Source of the DNA: Chelatococcus sp. YT9
GTDB lineage: Bacteria > Pseudomonadota > Alphaproteobacteria > Rhizobiales > Beijerinckiaceae
Direction: 5' to 3'
DNA length: 64,000 nucleotides
Assembly: GCF_018398315.1 (NCBI RefSeq)
Contig: NZ_JAHBRW010000001.1
Span: 2,426,501 to 2,490,500 of the forward strand
Under the pieces are notes generated by a model. That model was given only the letters and a program-made list of their open reading frames with translations, was not told where the DNA came from and ran no database searches. Shown here piece by piece: positions 1 to 11,169 of this stretch. Position 1 is the first letter of the stretch. Each line of letters begins with the position of its first letter. The translations under genes and the position numbers were made by a program.

Positions 1-87
1 AACACTGATCGATTGTTCTTTCACAATCAGCAAGTTGTGATGAAGGGGCGTGCGATCCTAAAAGTGTAGGCTGCGCACGCCACCAGC

Positions 88-2769
<2,682 letters not shown>

Positions 2770-2836
2770 GGCCCCAATATGGGCCTACTTCCTCGTCGAG
2801 GAAAGACCGTCGACGTCATTCCCCGGCGCTTTCCCG

Positions 2837-2880
2837 GACAGCGCGAACGAGCCGCATCGTCGCGCGGCGTTCGCGCTGTC
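2837..2880. terminator. 13-bp perfect inverted repeat between uvrB and the small membrane gene
   Basis: GACAGCGCGAACG (2837-2849) and its exact complement CGTTCGCGCTGTC (2868-2880) enclose an 18-nt GC-rich loop. It lies just downstream of the minus-strand gene that ends at 2903 and upstream of uvrB. There is no T-run, so it may be an intergenic palindromic repeat rather than a true intrinsic terminator. Confidence 0.45.
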
Positions 2881-2902
2881 ACGACCCTTGGGACGTTTGC
2901 AG

Positions 2903-3097
2903 CTAAATGCCGCTGAAAACGATCCCGATAACGAGCAGAACGAAGCCGAGCAAGAGCGTCTCGAAGCCGTAACCGGTGAAGAATGGTATCGGAAAGATAC
3001 CGTAAGTGACGAGGAGCGCGATAATCGCCAGAATGAGCGCAACAATGAAAACGACCTTTGACGGAGCCGTCAAAGTGAAGCTGCCTGAGCTTGCCAT
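2903..3097 (-). CDS. Small membrane protein, two predicted transmembrane segments
   Basis: A 64-aa protein with two hydrophobic stretches (VVFIVALILAIIALLVTYGI and LLLGFVLLVIGIVFSGI), so probably a small inner-membrane protein. ATG at 3097 is chosen because GGGAGA lies seven bases upstream; an in-frame TTG six codons earlier has no such site. Similar short proteins are common in Hyphomicrobiales but I cannot assign a function. It lies upstream of uvrB on the same strand, separated by a strong palindrome. Confidence 0.7.
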   Translation of the reverse strand: MASSGSFTLTAPSKVVFIVALILAIIALLVTYGIFPIPFFTGYGFETLLLGFVLLVIGIVFSGI

Positions 3098-3282
3098 CGA
3101 ATTTCTCCCGTACAAAGGAGGGGAGGCGCGTCTGCGCGTGAAAGGCGGAGGCGCATGCCCCGCCCCTCCATGCCCAGAATAATGTCAACGATAGCAGTTG
3201 CTTAGATAAGAGGCGTGGCAGTTGCTGCCGAATGAACGGCAATCCTTCCACAGCCTGGCATGGGGCGACGCGATCTTTGCCG

Positions 3283-5853
3283 TCACGAGGGCGCCATGAC
3301 GGCCCACATCGCGCTCATCAAGACTTCGCCGTCATAGGGCTTCCTGACAACCGGGATGTCGCTGAACACCGCTGGAATCATCGCGCTGTCCGCATAGCCT
3401 GTGGCGAAAACGAAGGGTATGCCGCGACGGCTCAGTTCCTCGGCAACCGCCATCGAGGTTTCGTCTCCCAAGTTGACGTCCAGAACGGCCACGTCTGGCG
3501 TGAGATTGCGCAACCTGATCAGGGCCTCGGCTGACGAGCCGGTGATCACCACGTTCGTGACGCCGTGCGTGTCCAGGATGTTCTCCACATCCATCGCGAT
3601 CAGCATCTGGTCTTCGACGACGAGGACTTCGAGATCTGACATAAAGCCTGCGCGTTTCGGCCTGTCTCCGTCTCGGGGGACAATCGCGCCGGACGTCGAG
3701 CCGCTTTCATGGGCTTTCCTCACGTGTCGTGCCGGGAGCACGAACTCGGCCTGCAAGCCTTTCGGATCGTATGAGACCGCGCTCCGACCGCCAAGATCAT
3801 AGGGGATGCTGCGGTTGATCAGGGCGGTACCAAAGCCACGACGGCTCGGCGGCTTTACCTCTGGACCACCGCGTTCGCTCCAGGAGAGGGTGAAATCACC
3901 TGCCCGGTCGAGCGACCAGCAAATCAAGAGCCTTCCCTTAGCTGACGACAGACTCCCGTATTTTGCGGCATTGGTTGCCAGTTCGTGCAGCACCAGAGCC
4001 ATGACGGAGAACGAACGATTGTCCAGCCATACCGCTGGTCCCTCAAGAGTAACTTCTGCGGAATGCCGCTGATAGGGCGTTAGCTCAGCCGTAATAAGGT
4101 CAAGCAGCATGCCACCGTCGTTGCTGCGCACGATCTGGTCATGGGCGAAGGCCAACGCCTGGATACGCCCCTTCAGGGTCAGCACATAGTCGGCGAGATT
4201 CACGCCATCTGCCGATGGGTGGCTCACGATGGACTTGATAACCGCGAGGATGTTCTTGACGCGGTGATTGAGCTCCTCGTTGAGCATGCGCTGGCGGACA
4301 TCAGCCTTGTTGCGCTCTTCCGCCATCATCTCGTTGTGGCGCAGCACCACCTCGACAGTGGCGATGCGAGCTGCCTCCGCGATTTCCCTGTCTGCCTCCG
4401 TCCAGGGTTGCGACTGGTGCCTGACGGTTTCCTTCCATATCGCGAAACTGCGGCGGGGTGTCAGGCGATCACCGAGGGGCCCGGATGCGTACAATTTCTC
4501 AGGGTTACCTGCCCATTCGAGTGTCTGCACGAACTCCTTCCGGAAGAAGAAAAGGTAGTCGCGCGGCGTTTGCGAGAGCGGGATAGCGAGAAGGCCGGAG
4601 GCGATCTCCTCATAGTCCGCCGCGGAGGGAAGGCGTTGCGGCAGAGTGTGGGTGGCCCAGACTTTTCCCTCCGCGACATCGCCGACAAATTTGGTGATCT
4701 CCGGCAGCGCATCGAGGGGTGGGGTCGTGCCGTAGCTGTTCCAGGTTCCGTTCATCCAAAGGCCGACGCCATTGCACGGCATCAGCCGCATGAAATCCGG
4801 CAGGTTGTCGCGCAGGAGGCTCTCGATGTCCGCGTAGTGGGAGGCGGCCTGCAAGAAGCGATCGAGCGCATCTCGCGCGGTAGTTGCCGTCTCGAGCTTG
4901 CGTTTTTGCTTCAGCACATGCAGGTGCAGGGAAAAAAATTCCCCGAACATCTCGGCGGAAACCCGCTGCGCCATTGGCAGAACACGGGGCGTGTAGTGGT
5001 GACAGGCAATAAGACCCCAAAGCTTTCCGTCTATGATGACCGAAATGGACATCGAGGCGGCAACGCCCATGTTGCGCAGATACTCGCAGTGGACAGGCGA
5101 GACGCTGCGCAGGTGCGCGTAAGACAGGTCGAGCGGTTCGCCGGATGCGTCGAGTTCCGGCACGATGGGCACGCGCAAGCCACTCGCGTCGGAAATGATG
5201 CGAATTGTATTGCGCAGATAGAGCTCGCGTGCCTGCTTGGGGATGTCGCCGGCTGGAAAATACTGTCCCAGAAAACTTTCGAGATCCGACCGCTTTGCTT
5301 CGCTGACGACCTTGCCGGCACCGTCCTGCTCGAAGCGATAGATCATCACCCGATCGTAGCCCAACAACGCGCGGACCAGTTTGGATGTCTTGTCGATCAG
5401 CTTGTCGACTTCAGTTACGTCGCTGATGCGACTGATGAGCTGACGCGCAAGCTCAAGCGGTGAAGCAACCGTCTGCCTCGGCTCAAATTCAATGACGACC
5501 GTGGCCTTGTGGCGGTGAATGGCAACATCGAAGCGGCGTTCATCCGCTAGGGCAATGTCAAAAAGAAGGGACGGTCGAGCCGCTCCGCTCGATGTGGTCA
5601 AGGCATTGCGCAGGGCGTGCGTGGCTTGGGAGCCGAGAACGCTATCCAGAGGAGCGTTATTCAAGTCGGAATCAGACAGCCCCAGCATCTCGGGAGCGTT
5701 TGCCGAGTGCCGTAACACGACGGCCGCGTTGACGTCACAGGCAAGTAGGCAACCATGCGGCTGGATGCTGCCCGGTATATGGATTGGCTCCCGGTCACAG
5801 TTGGTCAGGTCGACCGAAGAGCTCCGATGGGCCATTGTCCGTTTAAACGGCAT
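3283..5853 (-). CDS. bphP: Bacteriophytochrome hybrid histidine kinase (PAS-GAF-PHY, HWE kinase, receiver)
   Basis: A red/far-red light sensor. The N-terminal PAS region carries the biliverdin-attachment Cys in LTNCDREPIHIPGSIQPHG, about residue 19. A GAF domain follows with FPAGDIPKQARELY, where the usual PASDIP motif reads PAGDIP, then a PHY domain to about residue 500. The kinase is of the HisKA_2/HWE type (LNEELNHRVKNILAVI, His phosphoacceptor) rather than classical HisKA. The C-terminus is a receiver domain (VVEDQMLIAMD, acceptor Asp in AVLDVNLGD, conserved Lys in VVRKPYDG). The chosen ATG at 5853 overlaps the end of bphO by 11 bases and has GGGGAC upstream; 5835 is an alternative. Overlap with bphO implies translational coupling, with chromophore enzyme and apoprotein made together. 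Confidence 0.93.
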   Translation of the reverse strand: MPFKRTMAHRSSSVDLTNCDREPIHIPGSIQPHGCLLACDVNAAVVLRHSANAPEMLGLSDSDLNNAPLDSVLGSQATHALRNALTTSSGAARPSLLFDIALADERRFDVAIHRHKATVVIEFEPRQTVASPLELARQLISRISDVTEVDKLIDKTSKLVRALLGYDRVMIYRFEQDGAGKVVSEAKRSDLESFLGQYFPAGDIPKQARELYLRNTIRIISDASGLRVPIVPELDASGEPLDLSYAHLRSVSPVHCEYLRNMGVAASMSISVIIDGKLWGLIACHHYTPRVLPMAQRVSAEMFGEFFSLHLHVLKQKRKLETATTARDALDRFLQAASHYADIESLLRDNLPDFMRLMPCNGVGLWMNGTWNSYGTTPPLDALPEITKFVGDVAEGKVWATHTLPQRLPSAADYEEIASGLLAIPLSQTPRDYLFFFRKEFVQTLEWAGNPEKLYASGPLGDRLTPRRSFAIWKETVRHQSQPWTEADREIAEAARIATVEVVLRHNEMMAEERNKADVRQRMLNEELNHRVKNILAVIKSIVSHPSADGVNLADYVLTLKGRIQALAFAHDQIVRSNDGGMLLDLITAELTPYQRHSAEVTLEGPAVWLDNRSFSVMALVLHELATNAAKYGSLSSAKGRLLICWSLDRAGDFTLSWSERGGPEVKPPSRRGFGTALINRSIPYDLGGRSAVSYDPKGLQAEFVLPARHVRKAHESGSTSGAIVPRDGDRPKRAGFMSDLEVLVVEDQMLIAMDVENILDTHGVTNVVITGSSAEALIRLRNLTPDVAVLDVNLGDETSMAVAEELSRRGIPFVFATGYADSAMIPAVFSDIPVVRKPYDGEVLMSAMWAVMAPS

Positions 5854-6439
5854 CGGCAAGTCGTCCCCGGCGCATGTCATCGGTGCCGGTGGGCGCCGTT
5901 TCACTGAAGGCTCGTTCCGCAGCGCCGAAGACAGCCCGTGCAGCCCCTATTGTCGCTTCCATATCGATAGGATTGACCTGATCCAGGAGCGCCGTGAAGG
6001 CGCGCCAATCGTTGAGCCCGCGAGCTTGTACGGAGAGATGCCGGGCGCCTCTGTTTTCACTTAATCCGATTGCATCAGCGCGCTTGTACAGGATTTGGGC
6101 TCCGAGATTGGACCCAATAATAACGTACAACGTCCCCAGAAGCTCCGCCTCGCTCGAGATTTTCGCTGACGCGGCTGCCGGCTCATCGGCGTGCAGACCC
6201 AGATCGCGCAGATCCTGTCGAAGAAAGCTTCCGATCATCCGGGGGCGCCAGGAGCCCCAGGCTTCCGGCCAGGCCGTCAGGTCCAGGCGGCGCTCGATCG
6301 GCAGCCTGAACTTTGCCATTCCCTGAATATACCTGATATAGTCTTCCAGTCGCTCGAACGAGCCAACTTGCGTGTCCACGCGTGCGTGAGCGAGACGGGT
6401 CTGCTCCCGTAAAGTGAACCGCCGCGTTGCTTGAGACAT
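5843..6439 (-). CDS. bphO: Biliverdin-producing heme oxygenase
   Basis: A 198-aa heme oxygenase of the bacterial BphO/HemO type, which opens heme to biliverdin, the chromophore of the phytochrome encoded directly downstream. The proximal heme-ligand His is probably that in TRLAHARVD near residue 19, and the distal helix has the family's Gly-rich segment (IIGSNLGAQILYKRA). It is the first gene of a two-gene operon with bphP, whose start overlaps its 3' end. The pairing strongly supports function, although the N-terminal region is more divergent than in classical heme oxygenases. Confidence 0.88.
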   Translation of the reverse strand: MSQATRRFTLREQTRLAHARVDTQVGSFERLEDYIRYIQGMAKFRLPIERRLDLTAWPEAWGSWRPRMIGSFLRQDLRDLGLHADEPAAASAKISSEAELLGTLYVIIGSNLGAQILYKRADAIGLSENRGARHLSVQARGLNDWRAFTALLDQVNPIDMEATIGAARAVFGAAERAFSETAPTGTDDMRRGRLADAV

Positions 6440-6486
6440 CTCGCTTCTTTCTGCTCGTCACCGCATCTGATGTCACAATGGGCTTT

Positions 6487-6518
6487 TGTCAACATCGCCG
6501 TCACCTGTGAAGGTGACG
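6487..6518 (-). promoter_or_regulatory. Candidate promoter/operator of bphO-bphP
   Basis: Read on the minus strand, a perfect 7-bp inverted repeat (CGTCACC, 6-nt spacer, GGTGACG; 6499-6518) lies just upstream of a TTGACA box (6487-6492), about 50 bases before the bphO start. The geometry is that of a regulator site next to a -35 box. I found no convincing -10 box at 16-18 nt, so the promoter call is tentative. Confidence 0.35.
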
Positions 6519-6558
6519 ATCCGGACATTCGAACGCATGGGGGTAAAAAAGACGCAGC

Positions 6559-6594
6559 GGCTAAGGATTCGGAAGCTTAGCCTTGGCTTTTTTT
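6559..6594 (+). terminator. Hairpin plus T-run facing the plus strand
   Basis: GGCTAAG (6559-6565) pairs with CTTAGCC (6576-6582), followed by TTGGC and seven T residues (6588-6594), a good intrinsic terminator for plus-strand transcription. No plus-strand gene precedes it, so it may shield the downstream methyltransferase gene or end a short untranslated transcript from the 6440-6558 gap. Confidence 0.5.
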
Positions 6595-6707
6595 AAGGTG
6601 CGTGACGCAAAATGTTGTATGTTGCGAAGCCAGGTTGGTCGTGTTCGGCTCCAGCGTTTTGATCCTGACTTCGCTCTCGCAGTAGTATCTGTCTGTGGAA
6701 CATCCCA

Positions 6708-7400
6708 ATGCATTGCAATATCTGTGGCGGCACAGCGTTCCTCGACATGCCGAAGCGGCCTCTCGCGCGCTGCGCCGCTTGCGGCTCACTGGAGCGCACC
6801 CGCAAGGCTGCCTTGCATATAAAGGCGCTAGGCCTCGCTGAAGGCGCGCATATCCTGCATTTCGCGCCGGAGCGCGGGCTCGCAAAGCTATTGCAGGAGA
6901 TAGGCCGCGAAAACTATCGCGCCGTCGATATCGCGCCGGATGCCTATGCCGACGTCGGCGTGCCGGTCGGTGCCTTTGATCTCTGCCGCGATGGCTTTCA
7001 CCTCAAATCCGACAGCTTCGATCTCATCGTGCACAACCATGTGCTCGAACATATCGCCTGCAACTACACCGTCGTGCTGACCCAGCTCACCCGGTCGCTC
7101 AAACCCGACGGGGTGATGCTCTTCTCGGTCCCCATCGTCGGAGACGACTACTGGGAGGAGATCACCCGGCCGGAAACGATCAATCCGCAGCGATTCGGCG
7201 ATTATGGCCATCGTCGACATTTCGGGCGCGCCTTCATCGCCGAAACGCTCGGGATGCTCTTCCACATGGACAGCGCCTATGACGCCACCCGCAATTTTCC
7301 AGCCGATGTGTTGCGCGACGCCAATATCCCGGAACGGCTGTGGCATGGGTTCGGCGGAAGCAGTATTTTCGCAGTACGGCGCGGGGACTTACGGATCTGA
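6708..7400 (+). CDS. Class I SAM-dependent methyltransferase with N-terminal zinc ribbon
   Basis: A 230-aa protein starting with a CxxC...CxxC zinc ribbon (MHCNICGGTAF ... RCAACGSLERTRKAAL) followed by a short class I methyltransferase fold. The glycine-rich SAM motif is weak (ILHFAPERGLAKLL), and the acidic loop (YRAVDIAPDAYADV) and motif IV-like FDLIVHNHVLEHI are present. Similar proteins often occur in glycan or cell-surface loci, but no such neighbours are seen here and the substrate is unknown. It stands alone between divergent and unrelated genes. Confidence 0.75.
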   Translation: MHCNICGGTAFLDMPKRPLARCAACGSLERTRKAALHIKALGLAEGAHILHFAPERGLAKLLQEIGRENYRAVDIAPDAYADVGVPVGAFDLCRDGFHLKSDSFDLIVHNHVLEHIACNYTVVLTQLTRSLKPDGVMLFSVPIVGDDYWEEITRPETINPQRFGDYGHRRHFGRAFIAETLGMLFHMDSAYDATRNFPADVLRDANIPERLWHGFGGSSIFAVRRGDLRI

Positions 7401-7699
7401 CGCCGCCCCAGGGCAAGCGGGAGCCTGGCTATTCTTGGGGCCGGTCACAATCGCGAGATGACGAAAAGTTCATCTTCCTGACATCCTGAGGTAATGGGGT
7501 GTAACGGCACCATGCTGGTCTCTGGATCGGCGGTTGGCCGCGGTGTTGAGCGGGTTTAATGCTTGGGGCGTGTGCACCGGATGGCGCCATTCGCCAACCA
7601 GTGCGGCAGGAATGCCGGTCTTGGACTGGGACGACTGCGCGGGCTCCACTTTGGCAGGCTTCCGTCCTCGAAATGCTCTCTGTGGCGGAGAAGCAGGGT
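7401..7699. other. Intergenic region before the DUF1800/DUF1501 operon
   Basis: About 300 bases with no supported gene. An in-frame ATG at 7559 could extend the next gene by 47 codons, but that segment is compositionally unlike protein and has no ribosome-binding site. The region presumably holds the operon promoter; I see no clear -35/-10 pair or terminator. Confidence 0.4.
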
Positions 7700-9178
7700 A
7701 TGGCAAGCGAACGGGACAGGCGGCTGGCGGTATTTGGAGCCAATCGCTTCGGGCTTGGCGTCGGAGCGGATGGTCTTGACGCGATTGCCGATGACATCCG
7801 CGAGAGATTGCGCGCAGAAGTCCGTGCGGGGTTGAGCGCTGGCCCCGTGTTGCCGCCGGGCGGCGGTGGGCTTCAGACAAGCGGCGCCTTGTTCCGTGCC
7901 TGGCGCGAGCAGGAGGATTTCCTCCGCATCGCGCGCATGCCGGTGCGTCCTGATCCGGCCCGGCCGCCGACACCTGAGCCCGGCACTCCCGGGCTGAGGG
8001 TGGGCGGTATGGAGCCCAACAAGCCGGTGGGGCCGTTGCGGGTGCCCGGCAGCACCATCCCGCAAACGACTTTCCTGACTGAAGCGTCTGTGCGCATGGG
8101 CTACGGACTGGAGCCCGCGATCGGGTTTGTCGAGCGGCTGGCGCTATTCTGGTCCAACCACTTCGCCGTGGCGACGTCGAAGGGCGGACAAGTCAAGACA
8201 CTGGCTGGCGCCTTCGAGCGCGAGGCCATTCGTCCCTATGTGCTCGGCCGCTTTTCCGACATGCTGCTGGCGGTGGAAACCCATCCCGCCATGCTCATGT
8301 ATCTCGACAATCAGCAGTCCGTCGGCCCCCAGTCGCAGGCTGGGAAGAAGCAGGGCAAGGGGCTCAACGAGAACCTGGCACGGGAGATCCTTGAGCTCCA
8401 CACGCTCGGCGTTGGCTCCGGCTACAGCCAAGCCGACGTGACAAGCCTGGCGCGCGCTATCACCGGCTGGTCAGTCGCTTACAACGATTCACCCAATCGC
8501 GTGCAGGGCCGCTTCATCTTCAGCGCCTATCAGCACGAGCCGGGGGACCACACTGTACTCGGTACGAGCTACCGTGCCGGCGGGGCGGTCCAAGGGCAGA
8601 TGGCGCTGCTCGATCTTGCCCGTCACCCAGCCACCGCGCGCCACATCGCCCGCAAGCTCGCGCGTCATTTCACGGCTGATGCGCCGGATCCCAAGCTGGT
8701 GCGCCGGCTGGAGCGGTCGTTCATCGACACCGATGGCGACCTCGCGGCTGTGTCCCTCACTCTCATCGAAGCGCCGGAGGCTTGGAGCGAGGACATGCGC
8801 AAGCCGCGCCTTCCGTATGAATTCCTGATCGCGGGCCTTCGTGCCACAGGCCGTTCGGGCGTCCACGCGCCGAGGGAGATCAGTCCGCTCCTGTCGGCCC
8901 TCAATGCCATGGGGCAGGGGTTGTGGGACCCGTCGGGGCCGAATGGCTTTCCCGACACGACAGACGCGTGGATCTCCCCCGAGGGGATGACATCACGGCT
9001 CGAGACGGCGGCCATGCTGGGGCGGCAGGCGCCGGGAACGCGCAACCCCAATGATGTGCTCGCCGGCGTGCTCGGGCCGCTCGCGTCCCAGGCGACGCGC
9101 GTCGCGGTCTCCCGGGCCGACAGCCGCGCCCAAGGCCTTGCCCTGTTGTTCATGGCGCCTGAGTTCCAATGGCGCTGA
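7700..9178 (+). CDS. DUF1800 family protein
   Basis: A 492-aa DUF1800 protein. Recognisable stretches include NRFGLGVGADGLDAI near the start, RLALFWSNHFAVATSKG, LNENLAREILELHTLGVGSGY, the SYRAGGAVQGQMALLDLARHP region and a C-terminal GLALLFMAPEFQWR. The family is typically encoded directly before a DUF1501 protein, as here, and is thought to act outside the cytoplasm; its biochemical role is unknown. ATG 7700 is preferred because GGAG lies nine bases upstream. No signal peptide is obvious from this start. Confidence 0.88.
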   Translation: MASERDRRLAVFGANRFGLGVGADGLDAIADDIRERLRAEVRAGLSAGPVLPPGGGGLQTSGALFRAWREQEDFLRIARMPVRPDPARPPTPEPGTPGLRVGGMEPNKPVGPLRVPGSTIPQTTFLTEASVRMGYGLEPAIGFVERLALFWSNHFAVATSKGGQVKTLAGAFEREAIRPYVLGRFSDMLLAVETHPAMLMYLDNQQSVGPQSQAGKKQGKGLNENLAREILELHTLGVGSGYSQADVTSLARAITGWSVAYNDSPNRVQGRFIFSAYQHEPGDHTVLGTSYRAGGAVQGQMALLDLARHPATARHIARKLARHFTADAPDPKLVRRLERSFIDTDGDLAAVSLTLIEAPEAWSEDMRKPRLPYEFLIAGLRATGRSGVHAPREISPLLSALNAMGQGLWDPSGPNGFPDTTDAWISPEGMTSRLETAAMLGRQAPGTRNPNDVLAGVLGPLASQATRVAVSRADSRAQGLALLFMAPEFQWR

Positions 9179-9224
9179 CTTCGTCGATGGCGTGTCGACG
9201 CCGTTTTCTCCGGAAGGATCTGCG

Positions 9225-10466
9225 ATGAGCGAGATCTGCGAAACCATCACTCCGTCGCGCCGCGCCATTCTGGGCACGGCAGGGGCTTTGTTCGGCTGGT
9301 CCTTCATGCCGCGCTTCGCGTATGCCGCTGGTGGGCGCGACGTGCGTTTCATCTGCATCGTGCTGCGGGGCGCGATGGATGGCCTCGCCGCGGTGGCGCC
9401 GATCGGCGATCCGGATTACGCGGGCCTCCATGGCGACCTCGCCCTTGAACGGGGCGGGCCGAACCCCGCGATCCCGCTCGACGGCTTCTTCGCGCTCCAT
9501 CCGGCGATGCCGCATTTCGCGCGGCTTTACGGAAAAGGCCAGGCTGCGGTCGTCCATGCCGTGGCGACTGCCTATCGCGACCGCTCACATTTCGACGGGC
9601 AGGACGTGCTGGAAAGCGGGCAGGCGGGTGTCGGACGTACCGACAGTGGCTGGCTCAACCGGCTCGTCGCGGCTCTGCCTGAGGGCGAGGCGGTGGCACG
9701 TCGTGGCTGCCTTGGCGTCGGCGCGGTGGCGCCACTCGTCGTCCGGGGCGCGGCCCCCGTGCTCGGCTGGGCGCCGCCGAGCCTGCCGCCCGCGGGTGAC
9801 GATCTTGCCCGGCGGCTGATGGACCTTTACGGACAGACCGATCCGGTGCTCGCGCAGGCGCTTATGCGCGGTGTCGACACTGAGAGGCTGGCGCTCGCCA
9901 GCCTTGGTCCGACCGGCAAGATGGGAGGGCGGCGCGGCGGCCCCGACACCCCGCAGGGCATGCGGCAGATCGCCGAGGGGGCGGCGCGGCTCCTGGCGGC
10001 GGACGATGGCCCTCGTATCGCAGCGATGGCTTTCGAAGGGTGGGATACCCATGCCCGCGAGGGCGGAGCGACAGGCCGGCTTGCGCAACTCCTCGGTGGG
10101 CTCGATGGTGCTATCGCGGCGCTTGAGACCGGGCTTGGCCAGCGCTGGTCCGACACCGTGGTGATGGTCGTGACGGAATTCGGTCGCACGGCGCGGATCA
10201 ACGGCACGGAGGGGACGGACCACGGCACGGGGACGGTTTCCTTCCTTGCCGGAGGCGCGATCAAGGGCGGCCGGGTGATCGCCGATTGGCCGGGACTGAA
10301 GGATTCCGAGCTTTACGAAGGTCGTGACCTCCTCGCAACCACGGACCTGCGCGCGGTCACGAAGGGCCTGCTCATTGATCTCTTCGGTGTCTCGGCTACG
10401 GTCCTCGCCCGGGACGTCTTCCCCGAAAGCGGGCTGGTGAAGCCCATGTCAGGCTTGATATCGTGA
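9225..10466 (+). CDS. DUF1501 family protein with Tat-type signal
   Basis: A 413-aa DUF1501 (sulfatase-like/alkaline-phosphatase-fold) protein. The start is fixed by GGAAGGA just upstream. The N-terminus has a twin-arginine signal (PSRRAILGTAGALFGWSFM) with probable cleavage after AYA. Family features include RDVRFICIVLRGAMDGLAAV, ATAYRDRSHFDGQDVLESG and the metal-site-like VMVVTEFGRTARINGTEGTDHG. It follows the DUF1800 gene by 46 bases and both probably act together in the periplasm. Substrate unknown. Confidence 0.9.
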   Translation: MSEICETITPSRRAILGTAGALFGWSFMPRFAYAAGGRDVRFICIVLRGAMDGLAAVAPIGDPDYAGLHGDLALERGGPNPAIPLDGFFALHPAMPHFARLYGKGQAAVVHAVATAYRDRSHFDGQDVLESGQAGVGRTDSGWLNRLVAALPEGEAVARRGCLGVGAVAPLVVRGAAPVLGWAPPSLPPAGDDLARRLMDLYGQTDPVLAQALMRGVDTERLALASLGPTGKMGGRRGGPDTPQGMRQIAEGAARLLAADDGPRIAAMAFEGWDTHAREGGATGRLAQLLGGLDGAIAALETGLGQRWSDTVVMVVTEFGRTARINGTEGTDHGTGTVSFLAGGAIKGGRVIADWPGLKDSELYEGRDLLATTDLRAVTKGLLIDLFGVSATVLARDVFPESGLVKPMSGLIS

Positions 10467-10588
10467 CGATGTGCTGAAAGTCGCTCGTGACGCCAGCACG
10501 ACGTTGCCCGGCATCATGCGTCGTGGCAATACCTGCGATGCGGTCGGCGGTGCCGCCATTTTTCCTCCTGCCGTCGCGGGGTGTACTC

Positions 10589-10852
10589 ATGCCGACGGCG
10601 TTGCTCATCGAAAGCCTTGGCGCCCTCGCTGCAGCGTTGACCACGTTGTGCTGGTTGCCCCAGGCCATCCGGATCGTCCGTACCCGCGATACGCGCGCCC
10701 TCTCGCTCTTCACGCAGGTTGCTTTCGCCAGCGGCGTTTTTTTGTGGCTGGTGTACGGGCTGCTCGTAGGGAGCTGGCCGCTCATCGCCGCTAATCTCGT
10801 GACGCTATTGCTCATGCTTATTATCATCAGCATGAAACTGCGCTTCGGATAG
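10589..10852 (+). CDS. SemiSWEET-type transporter (PQ-loop)
   Basis: An 87-aa protein with three transmembrane helices and the PQ-loop motif LCWLPQAIRIVRTRDTRALS, as in bacterial SemiSWEET sugar transporters, which work as dimers in the inner membrane. ATG 10589 gives the family's normal length; upstream in-frame codons add a segment unlike the family. The transported sugar cannot be predicted. Confidence 0.85.
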   Translation: MPTALLIESLGALAAALTTLCWLPQAIRIVRTRDTRALSLFTQVAFASGVFLWLVYGLLVGSWPLIAANLVTLLLMLIIISMKLRFG

Positions 10853-10902
10853 ACCGCTCTGGGTCTCCGTCGTGATGGTCTTTGCTTAACAGTCCATTTA
10901 CC

Positions 10903-11148
10903 ATGCACGCGCTGCGCCGAACGACATGCGCCGGCGGTCTTGCATCGGTGATCGCTCTGTGTTGCACTGCAGCATCGGCAAACGGCTGGTCGCTGCGGCG
11001 ATCCCTTGGCAGGTGCGTAGGCGCACCTGAGCCGGTCTGCACTGCTGCTAGATGCCAAATAGATCTGAATTTGCCCCGCTTCTGCCGGGGCGAGTGCACG
11101 AGGCCGCGCGGCTGCGAGGAGGATAGCCCGCGTCCCTGGCGTGAGTGA
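10903..11148 (+). CDS. Possible small secreted Cys-rich protein
   Basis: An 81-aa frame opening with a plausible signal peptide (MHALRRTTCAGGLASVIALC, cleavage near ASA) followed by a short cysteine-containing region with pairs such as CTAARC and CRGEC. It lies 21 bases before the next plus-strand gene. There is no strong ribosome-binding site and no family I recognise; it may be a chance frame in high-GC sequence. Confidence 0.28.
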   Translation: MHALRRTTCAGGLASVIALCCTAASANGWSLRRSLGRCVGAPEPVCTAARCQIDLNLPRFCRGECTRPRGCEEDSPRPWRE

Positions 11149-11169
11149 TGTGAGAGGTTTTGACCAGCC

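Noticed and set aside
4141-5463. 440-aa plus-strand frame opposite bphP
   Set aside because: Antisense shadow of the phytochrome gene in high-GC sequence.
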